Of a stretch of DNA of 64,000 nucleotides, positions 19,507 to 29,006 are shown piece after piece. Position numbers and translations under genes: made by a program. Each line of letters begins with the position of its first letter. Position 1 is the first letter of the stretch. The notes beneath the pieces were generated by a model. The model was not told the origin of the DNA, did not search any database, and was given only the letters and a program-made list of their open reading frames with translations. The stretch is from an uncultured Dehalococcoidia bacterium (GTDB taxonomy: Bacteria; Chloroflexota; Dehalococcoidia; Lucifugimonadales; UBA3495), in NCBI GenBank assembly GCA_951812535.1, contig CATOSK010000004.1:301074-365073 (forward strand), in the 5' to 3' direction.

Positions 19507-19579
19507 GTAACAGATCCCATGAAGTCCCACAAGGCCCCATAAGCCCCGATTCCGTGTTCAAAGACCCCAAAAGCAGGTC

Positions 19580-19608
19580 TTGTAAGCCCCCATAACGTCC
19601 CTTATAAT
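19580..19608 (+). promoter_or_regulatory. Integrase promoter
   Basis: TTGTAA (19580-19585), a 17-bp spacer, then a perfect TATAAT (19603-19608), about 50 bp before the integrase ATG. Confidence 0.65.
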
Positions 19609-19638
19609 CCCACAAAACCGGTGGGAATATTTGTGGGA
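19608..19638. promoter_or_regulatory. Inverted repeat at the integrase start site (possible operator)
   Basis: Perfect 9-bp arms TCCCACAAA (19608-19616) and TTTGTGGGA (19630-19638) separated by 13 bp. The left arm overlaps the last base of the -10 and the expected transcription start lies inside, as for a repressor site or an integrase arm-binding site. Related TCCCACAA/CCCATAA motifs occur at 19520-19610. Confidence 0.5.
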
Positions 19639-19655
19639 AAGATCTGGGGGCGGTC

Positions 19656-20843
19656 ATGGCTCAACTCACGGCGGCCAAGGTTAAAGCTGTCACCGAACCG
19701 GGGAGGTACGGTGACGGGGCCGGGCTCTATCTGTACGTAGCTCCTTCCGGGTCCAAGTCCTGGGTCCAGCGCATCGTGGTCAACGGCCGGCGCCGGGACA
19801 TCGGCCTGGGCGGGTACCCGACCGTCGGTCTGGCCGAGGCCAGGGTCCAGGCGGCGGCCAACCGGGTGGTTGTGTCCGAGGGACGGGACCCGGTGGCCGA
19901 GAAGCGGCGACCGCCGAAGCCCACCTTCAAGGAAGCCGCTCACCAGGTCCACCAGGCCAACCTCCCCAGGTGGCGCAACGCCAAGCATGCTGCGGCCTGG
20001 ATCCGCACCCTCGAACGGTTCGCCTTCCCCGCTTTCGGCAACATGCCTGTCGACCAGGTCACCAGGGCGGACGTCCTGGCGGTTTTGACACCGATCTGGG
20101 GCACACTGCCGGAGACTGCGCGGCGGGTCCGGCAGCGTATCCGTACCGTGATGCGTTGGGCCATGGCCCATGGCTTTGTTGAATACAACGTGGCGGGAGA
20201 GGCGATAGAGGGGGCACTGCCTCCCATGCCCAGGGTCAAGGACAATCTGCGGGCGCTTCCCTATCGGGAAGTTTCGGAGGCGTTCAAGATCATCGAAGAG
20301 TCCCGTTCGTCCGCTGCCGCGCGGCTCTGCCTTGAGTTTACCGTATTGACGGCGGCGAGAAGCGGGGAGGCCCGTGGAGCCCTCTGGAGCGAGATAAACC
20401 TGGACCAGAGCCTTTGGATCGTTCCCCCAGCGCGGATGAAAGGAGGGTTGCAACACCGGGTGCCGTTATCCACCGCGGCGTTAAATGTGCTGACTAGCGC
20501 GAGAGAACTCCAGGACGGGTCAGGCTTGGTTTTCCCTTCGCCGAGACGCTCGGGGCAACCCCTTTCGGACATGACGCTGACGAAGGTTCTCAGGGACAAT
20601 GGTCTGGCCCACCTGGCCACGGTCCACGGCTTTCGGAGCACTTTCCGGGACTGGGCATCGGAAACCACCTCGGCATCGCACGCGGCGATGGAGTTATCGC
20701 TGGCCCACCGAGTCGGATCGGCGGTGGAGCAGGCTTACGCCCGCAGCGACCTGTTGGAACAACGGGGAGAGCTGATGGAGGCGTGGGGGAGCTACGTCTC
20801 TTCTGGTGACGGGTCAAACTCGGACACCAACGTGTTAGGATGA
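19656..20843 (+). CDS. P4-type tyrosine integrase
   Basis: A 395-residue site-specific recombinase. The N-terminal DUF4102 domain (GRYGDGAGLYLYVAPSGSKS, IGLGGYPTVGLAEAR) is followed by a SAM-like core-binding domain and the catalytic domain. The catalytic residues are Arg in TAARSGEARG, His-x2-Arg in HGFRSTFRDW, the second His in LAHRVG and Tyr in AYARSDLLEQR. Such enzymes integrate islands into tRNA 3' ends, and the gene sits just after tRNA-Ser. It appears intact. Confidence 0.93.
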   Translation: MAQLTAAKVKAVTEPGRYGDGAGLYLYVAPSGSKSWVQRIVVNGRRRDIGLGGYPTVGLAEARVQAAANRVVVSEGRDPVAEKRRPPKPTFKEAAHQVHQANLPRWRNAKHAAAWIRTLERFAFPAFGNMPVDQVTRADVLAVLTPIWGTLPETARRVRQRIRTVMRWAMAHGFVEYNVAGEAIEGALPPMPRVKDNLRALPYREVSEAFKIIEESRSSAAARLCLEFTVLTAARSGEARGALWSEINLDQSLWIVPPARMKGGLQHRVPLSTAALNVLTSARELQDGSGLVFPSPRRSGQPLSDMTLTKVLRDNGLAHLATVHGFRSTFRDWASETTSASHAAMELSLAHRVGSAVEQAYARSDLLEQRGELMEAWGSYVSSGDGSNSDTNVLG

Positions 20844-20981
20844 GAACGATATTCATGGAAACCCAACCTTTCACAGGGGACCGTTCAATTCGCTAGTCAT
20901 ATCAGGCGGAGAGGAAAAGACCAAGGAATTTCGGGCTCGGACCCCCCAACTCCACCTACCTTTCCGGCCAAGAGGCGCAAC

Positions 20982-23900
20982 GTGGAAAACCCTTTCTTCG
21001 ATCACCCGATTCTCAACTCCCCGTACGAGTATCCCAGCCGGCATTGGGAGTTGGATGCCGAGGGGCAGCCGACCCAGCGGACGATCGAAAGCCGCCGAGG
21101 GGCGGAGTTCATCACCCCAATCCCCAAGCCGCGCCAGAGGGGACGGGCCAGAGGCGCCCAGCGGGAGATGGTATTCGATGAGGGGAAAGGACTGTCAACC
21201 GAGGAGCAACAGTACGACGTCACCGCTGCGGTGAACGAGATTCGCCGCCATGTGGACCAATGGCGGGCGATCCCCGGACCCAACAACTGGGGTGTCACCC
21301 CGGAGACCGCCCGCCTGCTCCTCCACTGGAGGCAGCACAAGTTCAGCCACTACCGCCCTTTCTTCTGCCAGGTGGAGGCGGTGGAGACTCTTATCTGGTT
21401 GACCGAGGTGGCACCCCGGCTCGGCGCTGAAGGAAGGTTGGTCCTGGACCGGTTGGCAAGCGCCAACCTGGAGGCCAATCCCGACCTGTCCCGCATCGCC
21501 CTGAAGCTGGCAACCGGAGCGGGCAAGACCACCGTCATGGCCATGATCATCGCCTGGCAGACCATCAACGCCGTCCGCCACCCCAACAGCCGCCGGTTCA
21601 CCCGGGGATTCCTGGTTGTAACTCCCGGTTTGACCATCCGGGACCGCCTTCGCGTACTCCAGCCCAACGACCCGGACAGCTACTACGCCAGCCGTGAGCT
21701 GGTCCCTTCGGACATGCTGGGCGACCTCCAGAAGGCCCGGATAGTTATCACCAACTACCATGCCCTCCGGCCGCGGGAGCGGATGGAAGTTTCCAGCGGG
21801 GGGCGGGCCCTGCTCCAGGGGCCCGGCGATCCCATCGAAACCCTGGAAACGGAAGGGCAGATGATCCAGCGGGTCATGCCCGAGCTGATGAACACGAGGG
21901 GTGTCATGGTGCTCAATGATGAAGGGCACCATTGTTACCGCCGCAAGCCGGGGGACGACGACGAACGCCCCCTGACCGCCGAAGAGCGTCAGGAGGCCAA
22001 CAGGAACTCCGAAGAAGCCCGGGTGTGGCTGTCCGGTTTGGAAATGGTCCAGCGCAAGCTGGGAGTAGGGCAGGTTGTTGACCTTTCCGCCACACCCTTC
22101 TTCCTACGCGGCTCGGGCTACGCCGAGGGGACCCTGTTCCCCTGGACCGTCAGCGACTTCTCCCTGATGGACGCCATCGAATGCGGCATCGTGAAGCTGC
22201 CCCGTGTTCCGGTGGCGGACAACATCCCCGGGGAGCAGGTGCCGGTCTTCCGCAACCTGTGGGAACACATCCGGTCCGACATGCCCCGAGCCGGACGGCG
22301 GGGAGCCGGGGTCCTGGACCCCCTCAGCCTGCCGGTGGAGCTGCAGACCGCCCTGGAAGCCCTGTATGGCCACTACAGGAAGACCTACGATGAGTGGATG
22401 GCCGACGGCTCCACCGTCCCGCCTTGCTTCATCGTGGTCTGCAACAACACCTCCGCGTCCAAGCTGGTCTACGACTTCATATCCGGGTTCGAGCGGGAGA
22501 ACGAGGACGGCTCCACCACCCCGAACAACGGCCGCCTTGAGCTATTCCGCAACTTCGACAACAACGGCAACCGTTACGCCATCCCGCGTACCCTGCTCAT
22601 CGACAGCGAACAGCTGGAGTCCGGCGACAGGCTTAGCGACGACTTCCGGCGGGCCGCCGCGGACCAGATTGACCGCTTCCGGCGGGAGCGGGTGGAGCGT
22701 AGCGGCAACCGGGAGGACGCGGACAACATCACCGACCAGGAGATGCTGCGGGAGGTGATGAACACCGTGGGCAAGGAAGGACGCCTCGGTGGTCAGATCC
22801 GCTGCGTGGTCTCCGTGTCCATGCTCACGGAGGGATGGGACGCCAACACCGTTACCCACGTCCTTGGAGTGCGGGCCTTCGGGACCCAGTTGCTGTGCGA
22901 GCAGGTGGTGGGACGCGCCCTCCGCCGCCAGTCCTATGACCTCAACGAAGAGAACCAGTTCAACGTCGAGTACGCCGACGTGCTGGGCGTCCCCTTCGAC
23001 TTCACCGCCCGTCCCGTGGTGGTGGGTCCCGGAAAACCCCGCCAGACGGTCCACGTCACCGCGGTGCGCCCCGACCGGGACCACCTGGAAATTACCTTCC
23101 CCAGGGTCATCGGCTACCGGGAGGACCCTCCCAAGGAGGACCTGGTCGCCCGGTTCACCGACGAGTCAGTCTTCCACCTGACCCCCGACCAGGTCGGGCC
23201 GACCCGCACGCGGAACGAGGGCATCATCGGGGAAGGGGTGGACCTCGACCTCGTGCACACCGGCGACCTCCGCACCTCCACCCTCGTCCTGCACCTGACC
23301 AAGCGGCTGCTGGAAACCAAATGGCGGGACCCCAACGAGGACCTGAAAATGCACCTCTTCGGCAGACTGCGGAGCGTGGTCAAGGAGTGGCTGGACAACT
23401 GCCTGGTCTGCCAGGGAGGGACCTATCCGGCCCAGCTGATGTACCAGTCCCTGGCCGACATCGCCTGCAACCGCATCACTTCCGCCATCACCAGCCGGGA
23501 GGGCGAACGGTTCATCAAGGCTCTCCTCGACCCCTACAACCCCACCGGATCGACGCGGCACGTCAACTTCACCACCTCCAAGACCGGCCTTTGGACCACC
23601 GACTCCCGCCGCTGCCACGTCAACCTGGCGGTGCTGGACAGCGACTGGGAGGCCGAGTTCTGCCGTGCTGTCGAGGCCCATCCCCGGGTGCTGGCCTACG
23701 TCAAGAACCACAACCTGGGACTGGACGTGCCCTACCTGTACGGGTCAACTCCCCGCACCTACATTCCGGACTTCATCGTCCGGGTGGACGACGGCGGCGA
23801 GGACCCATTGAACCTCGTCGTGGAGATCAAGGGGTACCGGGGCGAGGACGCCGTTGAGAAGAAGAACACCATGGAAGCCTACTGGCTTCCCGGCATCAAC

Positions 23901-24167
23901 GCCCTGGGGCAGTACGGACGGTGGGCCTTCGCTGAGTTCACCGCCGTCTATGAAATCGAGGCTGAGTTGGAACGGACCATTCTCCATTCGGTCGATTCGC
24001 ACAACAATGCGCCTCCCGGAGGCGATTCCGAATACGACTATGACAACCTCAGCTTCAAGGAGATGCTGGTGGCCGGCCCGTCCTTTGACGGTCTGGACCT
24101 AACGCGGTCTCCGGATACCGGACGGGATGTTTCATTCCTGTATGACGATGCCGGCGAGCCCCCTTAG
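20982..24167 (+). CDS. res: Type III-like restriction enzyme, Res (helicase-nuclease) subunit with antitoxin-like tail
   Basis: A 1061-residue DNA translocase-nuclease. SF2 helicase motifs: Walker A TGAGKTTVM (about residue 178), the DExH-like NDEGHH (about 311), SATP (about 368), and a C-terminal helicase lobe with VSVSMLTEGWDANTVTHVLG. The nuclease is a PD-(D/E)xK type: YIPDFIVR then LVVEIKGYRG (about 926-951). After it, a tail of roughly 50 residues contains FKEMLVAGPSFDGLDL and SPDTGRDVSF, which looks like the C-terminal toxin-binding end of a Phd/YefM antitoxin. The GTG start follows AGAGG. The stop overlaps the PIN start by one base. Confidence 0.88.
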   Translation: MENPFFDHPILNSPYEYPSRHWELDAEGQPTQRTIESRRGAEFITPIPKPRQRGRARGAQREMVFDEGKGLSTEEQQYDVTAAVNEIRRHVDQWRAIPGPNNWGVTPETARLLLHWRQHKFSHYRPFFCQVEAVETLIWLTEVAPRLGAEGRLVLDRLASANLEANPDLSRIALKLATGAGKTTVMAMIIAWQTINAVRHPNSRRFTRGFLVVTPGLTIRDRLRVLQPNDPDSYYASRELVPSDMLGDLQKARIVITNYHALRPRERMEVSSGGRALLQGPGDPIETLETEGQMIQRVMPELMNTRGVMVLNDEGHHCYRRKPGDDDERPLTAEERQEANRNSEEARVWLSGLEMVQRKLGVGQVVDLSATPFFLRGSGYAEGTLFPWTVSDFSLMDAIECGIVKLPRVPVADNIPGEQVPVFRNLWEHIRSDMPRAGRRGAGVLDPLSLPVELQTALEALYGHYRKTYDEWMADGSTVPPCFIVVCNNTSASKLVYDFISGFERENEDGSTTPNNGRLELFRNFDNNGNRYAIPRTLLIDSEQLESGDRLSDDFRRAAADQIDRFRRERVERSGNREDADNITDQEMLREVMNTVGKEGRLGGQIRCVVSVSMLTEGWDANTVTHVLGVRAFGTQLLCEQVVGRALRRQSYDLNEENQFNVEYADVLGVPFDFTARPVVVGPGKPRQTVHVTAVRPDRDHLEITFPRVIGYREDPPKEDLVARFTDESVFHLTPDQVGPTRTRNEGIIGEGVDLDLVHTGDLRTSTLVLHLTKRLLETKWRDPNEDLKMHLFGRLRSVVKEWLDNCLVCQGGTYPAQLMYQSLADIACNRITSAITSREGERFIKALLDPYNPTGSTRHVNFTTSKTGLWTTDSRRCHVNLAVLDSDWEAEFCRAVEAHPRVLAYVKNHNLGLDVPYLYGSTPRTYIPDFIVRVDDGGEDPLNLVVEIKGYRGEDAVEKKNTMEAYWLPGINALGQYGRWAFAEFTAVYEIEAELERTILHSVDSHNNAPPGGDSEYDYDNLSFKEMLVAGPSFDGLDLTRSPDTGRDVSFLYDDAGEPP

Positions 24168-24592
24168 TGTATTTGCTCGACACCAACGTCGTCTCAGAAT
24201 TGCGTAAGCGAGAACGATGCGACGAGAACGTGGCGGCCTGGTACGCCGGCATCTCGGACGATGACCTGTTCCTGAGCGTGCTGACGCTGGGAGAAATTCG
24301 CAAGGGAATCGAGCTGATTCGGGACCGCGACTCCGGTCAGGCTGGAGCCCTGGAACATTGGATGAGGTACGTTGTGCAAAATTACGCAGGACGGATTTTG
24401 CCCATAGACGAAGGGGTTTCCGATGCCTGGGGCCAGTCGTACTACATCCGTAACGTTGCGGTAGTGGACGGGCTGTTGGCCGCCACGGCCCGGGTGCATG
24501 ACCTGGTGCTGGTAACGAGGAATGTCCATCATGTTGAGGGGTTGGGAGCCCAGGTGCTCAACCCTTTCCTGAATCCCGCCGGAGGTGCATAG
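24167..24592 (+). CDS. PIN-domain ribonuclease toxin (VapC/FitB type)
   Basis: A 141-residue PIN nuclease with the acidic residues expected for metal binding: Asp in YLLDTNVVSELRK, Glu in LGEIRKGIE, Asp in VVDGLLAATA and the TRN element near the end. In the FitB/VapC family this protein cleaves RNA and is held by a small antitoxin encoded just upstream. No separate antitoxin gene exists here: its GTG lies in TAGTG, overlapping the res stop, and the res product ends in an antitoxin-like segment. Its stop is followed 2 nt later by mod. Confidence 0.88.
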   Translation: MYLLDTNVVSELRKRERCDENVAAWYAGISDDDLFLSVLTLGEIRKGIELIRDRDSGQAGALEHWMRYVVQNYAGRILPIDEGVSDAWGQSYYIRNVAVVDGLLAATARVHDLVLVTRNVHHVEGLGAQVLNPFLNPAGGA

Positions 24593-24594
24593 CC

Positions 24595-27579
24595 ATGCCG
24601 AGGCCCCGAGCCCGCCGTGCCGCTGCCCGCAAGTCTGTGGAGATGATCGCCCACGAGGAGGCCACCCGCCGCAACCTGCCCAGCGCCGAGCACCAGCCCC
24701 TGCTGCGGGACGAGGAAAACAGCCCGGTCCAGGTCGCCTACGAGCGCCGCAACCGGGACCTAGACCCCCAGCTGGTCTGGCGGGGCAAGGACGAGCAGGA
24801 CCTGGGTGACCTAGCGGTCAACGCACCGCCCCTCTACATCCAGGAGCGGGTGCATCCCAAGGCGCTGGTGGACGACCTAGTGCGCCAGTCACGGAAGGGC
24901 CACGACACCGGCGCGGACAGCTACCAGCCGGACTTCGCCGACCTGTTCGCCGACTTCAACGGCCTGCCCTCGGAGGCGGCCAGGACGGAGTTCTACCGCC
25001 ACGACGCGCACTGGTCCAACCGGATGATCCTCGGCGACAGCCTGCAGGTGATGGTTTCCCTGGCCGAGCGGGAGGGACTGCGGGGACAGGTCCAGTGCAT
25101 CTACATCGACCCGCCCTACGGCATCCGGTTTAACTCCAACTTCCAGTGGTCCACCACCAGCCGCGACGTGCGGGACGGCAACCGCGACCACATAACCAGG
25201 GAGCCGGAGCAGGTGCGGGCCTTTCGGGACACCTGGCGCGACGGCATCCATTCCTACCTGTCCTACCTGCGCGACCGCCTCACCGTGGCCCGCGACTTGC
25301 TGGCCGACAGCGGCTCCATTTTCGTCCAGATCGGGGATGAGAACGTCCATCGGGTGCGGGCTGTGATGGATGAGGTGTTTGGAGAGGGGAACTTTATCGG
25401 GCTGATTGTGTTACAAAAGACCAGTGCCCCCACCGATAAATTCGTCCCTACGGTTTCGGACTTCATCATCTGGTATGCGAAATCTAAATCGAACTGCAAA
25501 TATAGGCAGTTGAATTTGCAGAAGGCTGTGGGTCAGGTCGGTGGTAGCCAGTACACTTGGTTTGAAGATGAACCCGGATCTGAGAGGCGGCTGACTAACG
25601 AAGAACGGACAATCCCTGATTTAATCCCATCCGACGGAAGAGTATTCGCGGCGAGTGACGCGAGTTCAAGTCATGAATACAGCCTTGGTAAAGTACCCGT
25701 AGAATACCGAGGCCAAACATACACTCCTAGAAACCGATACTGGTCTACTAGTCCCGAAGGGATGACGCGGTTAAGGCGGTCGGAAAGACTTATCGTCTCT
25801 GGTAGGACGCTCTTTTATAAGCGGTATTTGATGGATTTCCCCGTCATGGCCCTAACCAACATATGGACAGATACGAGCAGTAGTTTCGGCGAGCGAGCCT
25901 ACGTTACGCAAACGACAACTAAGACGATAGAACGTTGCATCCTGATGACCACCGACCCCGGCGACCTAGTGCTGGACCCCACCTGCGGCTCCGGCACCAC
26001 GGCCTACGTGGCCGAGCAGTGGGGGCGGCGGTGGATCACCATCGACACCTCCCGGGTCGCCCTGGCCCTGGCGCGAGCCCGCATCATGGGCGCCCGCTAT
26101 CCCTACTACCTGCTGGCCGACAGCCGGGACGGGCAGTTGAAGGAAGCCGAGCTATCCCGCCGCGCTCCTTCCGAGATGCCCACCTACGGCAACGTCCGGC
26201 AGGGGTTCGTCTACGAGCGGGTGCCTCACATCACCCTGCGGGACATCGCCAACAACACCGAGACTGACGTTATTTGGGAGGAGTACCAGGAGAAACTGGA
26301 ACCCTTGCGGGAGCAGTTGAACGCAGCCCTGGGCCGCGACTATGAGGAATGGGAGATTGCCCGTGAATCGGGCGACCAGTGGGAAGGGATTGCCGCCGAC
26401 TCGTGGCATTGGCTACAAGGTACCGATGATGCGGAGGACATACTGAAGCTGTTGTCCAACATCAACCGCGCCCTAAACCGGGACTACAGGTCCAAAGCCG
26501 AAGTGCCCGACCAGCCGCGTGATCCATGGGACCCAGCCGCAACCCAACTGCACGAAGAATGGTGGGAGCAGCGCATCGCCCGCCAGAAGGAGATTGACGC
26601 CTCCATCGCCGCCCGGGCCGACTACGAGTACCTGTACGACAAGCCCTACGAGGACCGGAATAAGGTGCGGGTCGCCGGCCCCTTCACCGTGGAGAGCATA
26701 TCTCCCCATCGGGTGCTGGGCGTTGACGAGAACGGCGAGGTGCTGGACACGGTGGCCGAGTCCAGGAACGGCTACGGCACCGGCTACGACTTCGGCCAGG
26801 TCATCCTGGACAACCTGAAGCGCTCCGGCGTCCAGCAGGCCCACCGGGAGGACCGCATCAGCTTCACGTCTCTAATGCCATGGCCGGGAAGGCTGGTCTG
26901 CGCCGAGGGGCGCTACATCGAGGGCGCGTCCGGCGACGATGAGGAGGCCACCGGTCCGGAGAAGAAGGCGGGCATCTTCATCGGGCCGGAGTTCGGCACC
27001 GTGTCCCGCCCCGACCTGGTGGAGGCGGCGCGGGAGGCGGCCGAGTGCGGCTTCGACGTGCTCATCGCCTGCGCGTTCAACTACGACGCCCACACCACCG
27101 AGTTCGAGAGCCTGGGCCGCATCCCGGTCCTCAAGGCCCGCATGAACGCCGACCTGCACATGGCCGGCGACCTGAAGAACACGGGCAACGGCAACCTGTT
27201 CGTCATCTTCGGCGAGCCGGACATTGATGTCCTGGAAGGCGGCGACGGCTTAATCCAGGTCAAGGTCAACGGGGTGGACGTGTTCGACCCCAGTACCGGC
27301 GAGGTCCGCAGCGACGGGCCGGACGGCATCGCCTGCTGGTTCATCGACACCGACTATAACCAGGAGAGCTTCTTCGTCCGCCACGCCTACTTCCTGGGCG
27401 CCAGCGATCCTTACCGTTCCCTGAAGACCACCCTCAAGGCCGAAATCGACGCCGACGCCTGGGCCACGCTCCACAGCGACACCTCCCGCCCCTTCCCCAA
27501 GCCCGCAACCGGCCGCATCGCCGTGAAGATAATCAACCACCTCGGAGACGAGGTGTTGAAGGTGTTCAGGGTGGGGTGA
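24595..27579 (+). CDS. mod: Type III-like DNA methyltransferase (Mod), adenine-specific type
   Basis: A 994-residue beta-class MTase: catalytic DPPY (IYIDPPYGIRFNSNFQW, about residue 171) precedes the SAM motif LVLDPTCGSGTTAYVAEQWG (about 460); the region between is the target-recognition domain. A long C-terminal half follows (DNLKRSGVQQAHR; VRHAYFLGA). GGAGG precedes the ATG. Codons around 25380-25930, the recognition domain, are clearly AT-richer than both flanks (26 G+C of 60 at 25441-25500 against 43 of 60 at 24961-25020), suggesting an exchanged specificity cassette. Confidence 0.92.
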   Translation: MPRPRARRAAARKSVEMIAHEEATRRNLPSAEHQPLLRDEENSPVQVAYERRNRDLDPQLVWRGKDEQDLGDLAVNAPPLYIQERVHPKALVDDLVRQSRKGHDTGADSYQPDFADLFADFNGLPSEAARTEFYRHDAHWSNRMILGDSLQVMVSLAEREGLRGQVQCIYIDPPYGIRFNSNFQWSTTSRDVRDGNRDHITREPEQVRAFRDTWRDGIHSYLSYLRDRLTVARDLLADSGSIFVQIGDENVHRVRAVMDEVFGEGNFIGLIVLQKTSAPTDKFVPTVSDFIIWYAKSKSNCKYRQLNLQKAVGQVGGSQYTWFEDEPGSERRLTNEERTIPDLIPSDGRVFAASDASSSHEYSLGKVPVEYRGQTYTPRNRYWSTSPEGMTRLRRSERLIVSGRTLFYKRYLMDFPVMALTNIWTDTSSSFGERAYVTQTTTKTIERCILMTTDPGDLVLDPTCGSGTTAYVAEQWGRRWITIDTSRVALALARARIMGARYPYYLLADSRDGQLKEAELSRRAPSEMPTYGNVRQGFVYERVPHITLRDIANNTETDVIWEEYQEKLEPLREQLNAALGRDYEEWEIARESGDQWEGIAADSWHWLQGTDDAEDILKLLSNINRALNRDYRSKAEVPDQPRDPWDPAATQLHEEWWEQRIARQKEIDASIAARADYEYLYDKPYEDRNKVRVAGPFTVESISPHRVLGVDENGEVLDTVAESRNGYGTGYDFGQVILDNLKRSGVQQAHREDRISFTSLMPWPGRLVCAEGRYIEGASGDDEEATGPEKKAGIFIGPEFGTVSRPDLVEAAREAAECGFDVLIACAFNYDAHTTEFESLGRIPVLKARMNADLHMAGDLKNTGNGNLFVIFGEPDIDVLEGGDGLIQVKVNGVDVFDPSTGEVRSDGPDGIACWFIDTDYNQESFFVRHAYFLGASDPYRSLKTTLKAEIDADAWATLHSDTSRPFPKPATGRIAVKIINHLGDEVLKVFRVG

Positions 27580-27652
27580 GGGAAGTTAGGTGCTGCCCAC
27601 ACGCTCATCCACATCAGACTCATAAGTTCGAACCCATCACGAGAGCAATCAG

Positions 27653-28996
27653 ATGTTATACAGGCCCTTTGCTGACAACCTGTCTGAAGTTTCGCCGGAA
27701 GACTTGGGGCGACTAGGGGAGGTACACGAAGGCTGGTACGTAGAGTACAAGCAACAACTGATAGGCAACCGCGAACTTGCGAAAAGCCTTTCTTCGTTTG
27801 CTAACCAATATGGAGGTTGGCTCTTCCTAGGTGTCAAAGAAGATGGGCGGGCACATGTGGCAGAAGACTTCCCAGGCATACCCGATTCCGAAGTAACTGA
27901 CGCACTGGATTCCATAAAAAACTCCGCCAAGGATTTGCTTAACCCGCCAGTAGCCTACAACGTCAGGCTTTTCCCAGGGCCTATCGATTCAATAGGATTG
28001 CCTGTGGGGCGTTCCATCATCGTAATTCAGGTGCCAGAGGGACCGAATTCCCCTTATATCCACAACGATGGGCGAATTTACCGGCGGGTCGGCGATTCCT
28101 CCCAGCCCACGCCGGTAACAGACAGGTCAACGTTCGACTTACTTGCTCAACGGGGAGAGGAGGCTCGCACTGGGCTGACAGAGAGAGTTCTGTGGAGTCC
28201 AGTAGTTTCCAAAGGAGAGGAAGACCAACCCTTCGTTCACTTGAGCATATTATCGGACCCTTACGAAGTTATGGGGCATTGGTACGATGGGCGTTTTTCG
28301 GATTTTTCCGAAGCCATGAGAGGCTATCGGTTACCTTTCGACAATCTATTCTCCATGCCTGACGGTTTTGTCGCGAGGCAAGTAGGCCTGAACAATCCTG
28401 ATAACCGTATCTTGACTTGGGAATTCTATAGGAGATGTCACTCCTTCATAACCATCCCCATTTCTACCCTGCGGTCTGATAGGTCTCACCCCGTCTGGGG
28501 GGAATATAACAACGGAATACGCTTTGTTTCCAAGCTATCAGATACCGAGTTACAGTACCGGCGCGTTTTGGAGCTTAATTTAGTTCTGGATTTATTGGGG
28601 GCGTTATTGCATCGCCACCGAGTTCTCGTTAGCCGGTCTGGCATCAGAGGGCCATTTTATTTGAAAGCTCGACTGGAAAATATTTGGAGGACCATACCAT
28701 TTGTAGACCTTTCGAATTACATGCAGCATATAGACGAGTATGGCTTTCCCCTGGTGCAAATGACCGAAATTAGAGTGCCTGAAGGGACCGATTTAGGGAG
28801 CTTTCTAGTCACCAAGGAGTTCGACTGCGCACCGAAGGAGGAAGATCAATTATCGGGAGAAGGAGTCATCCATCTGGGTATGTATATTCTCAATGGTCTC
28901 GGAATCCCTATGGAAGTGCTGGCAAAGTCGATAGAAGAGTTAAATCTCATTGGCAGGCGTAGCCGCGAGATTCAAGAAAATCTGGCTAACGGTTGA
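27653..28996 (+). CDS. AlbA_2/Schlafen-type ATP-binding domain protein
   Basis: A 447-residue protein. The N-terminal 150 residues form an AlbA_2 (Schlafen, formerly divergent AAA-4) domain: EGWYVEYKQQL, LAKSLSSFANQYGGWLFLGV, then SPYIHNDGRIYRRVGDSSQP. The remaining 300 residues are not recognised. Its base composition is lower in GC than flanking core genes, as if recently acquired. It follows mod by 73 bp and precedes the helicase by 10 bp, so it is within the same operon. AlbA_2 proteins are frequent in defence islands; the biochemical role here is unknown. Confidence 0.78.
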   Translation: MLYRPFADNLSEVSPEDLGRLGEVHEGWYVEYKQQLIGNRELAKSLSSFANQYGGWLFLGVKEDGRAHVAEDFPGIPDSEVTDALDSIKNSAKDLLNPPVAYNVRLFPGPIDSIGLPVGRSIIVIQVPEGPNSPYIHNDGRIYRRVGDSSQPTPVTDRSTFDLLAQRGEEARTGLTERVLWSPVVSKGEEDQPFVHLSILSDPYEVMGHWYDGRFSDFSEAMRGYRLPFDNLFSMPDGFVARQVGLNNPDNRILTWEFYRRCHSFITIPISTLRSDRSHPVWGEYNNGIRFVSKLSDTELQYRRVLELNLVLDLLGALLHRHRVLVSRSGIRGPFYLKARLENIWRTIPFVDLSNYMQHIDEYGFPLVQMTEIRVPEGTDLGSFLVTKEFDCAPKEEDQLSGEGVIHLGMYILNGLGIPMEVLAKSIEELNLIGRRSREIQENLANG

Positions 28997-29006
28997 TTAA
29001 GAGGGT

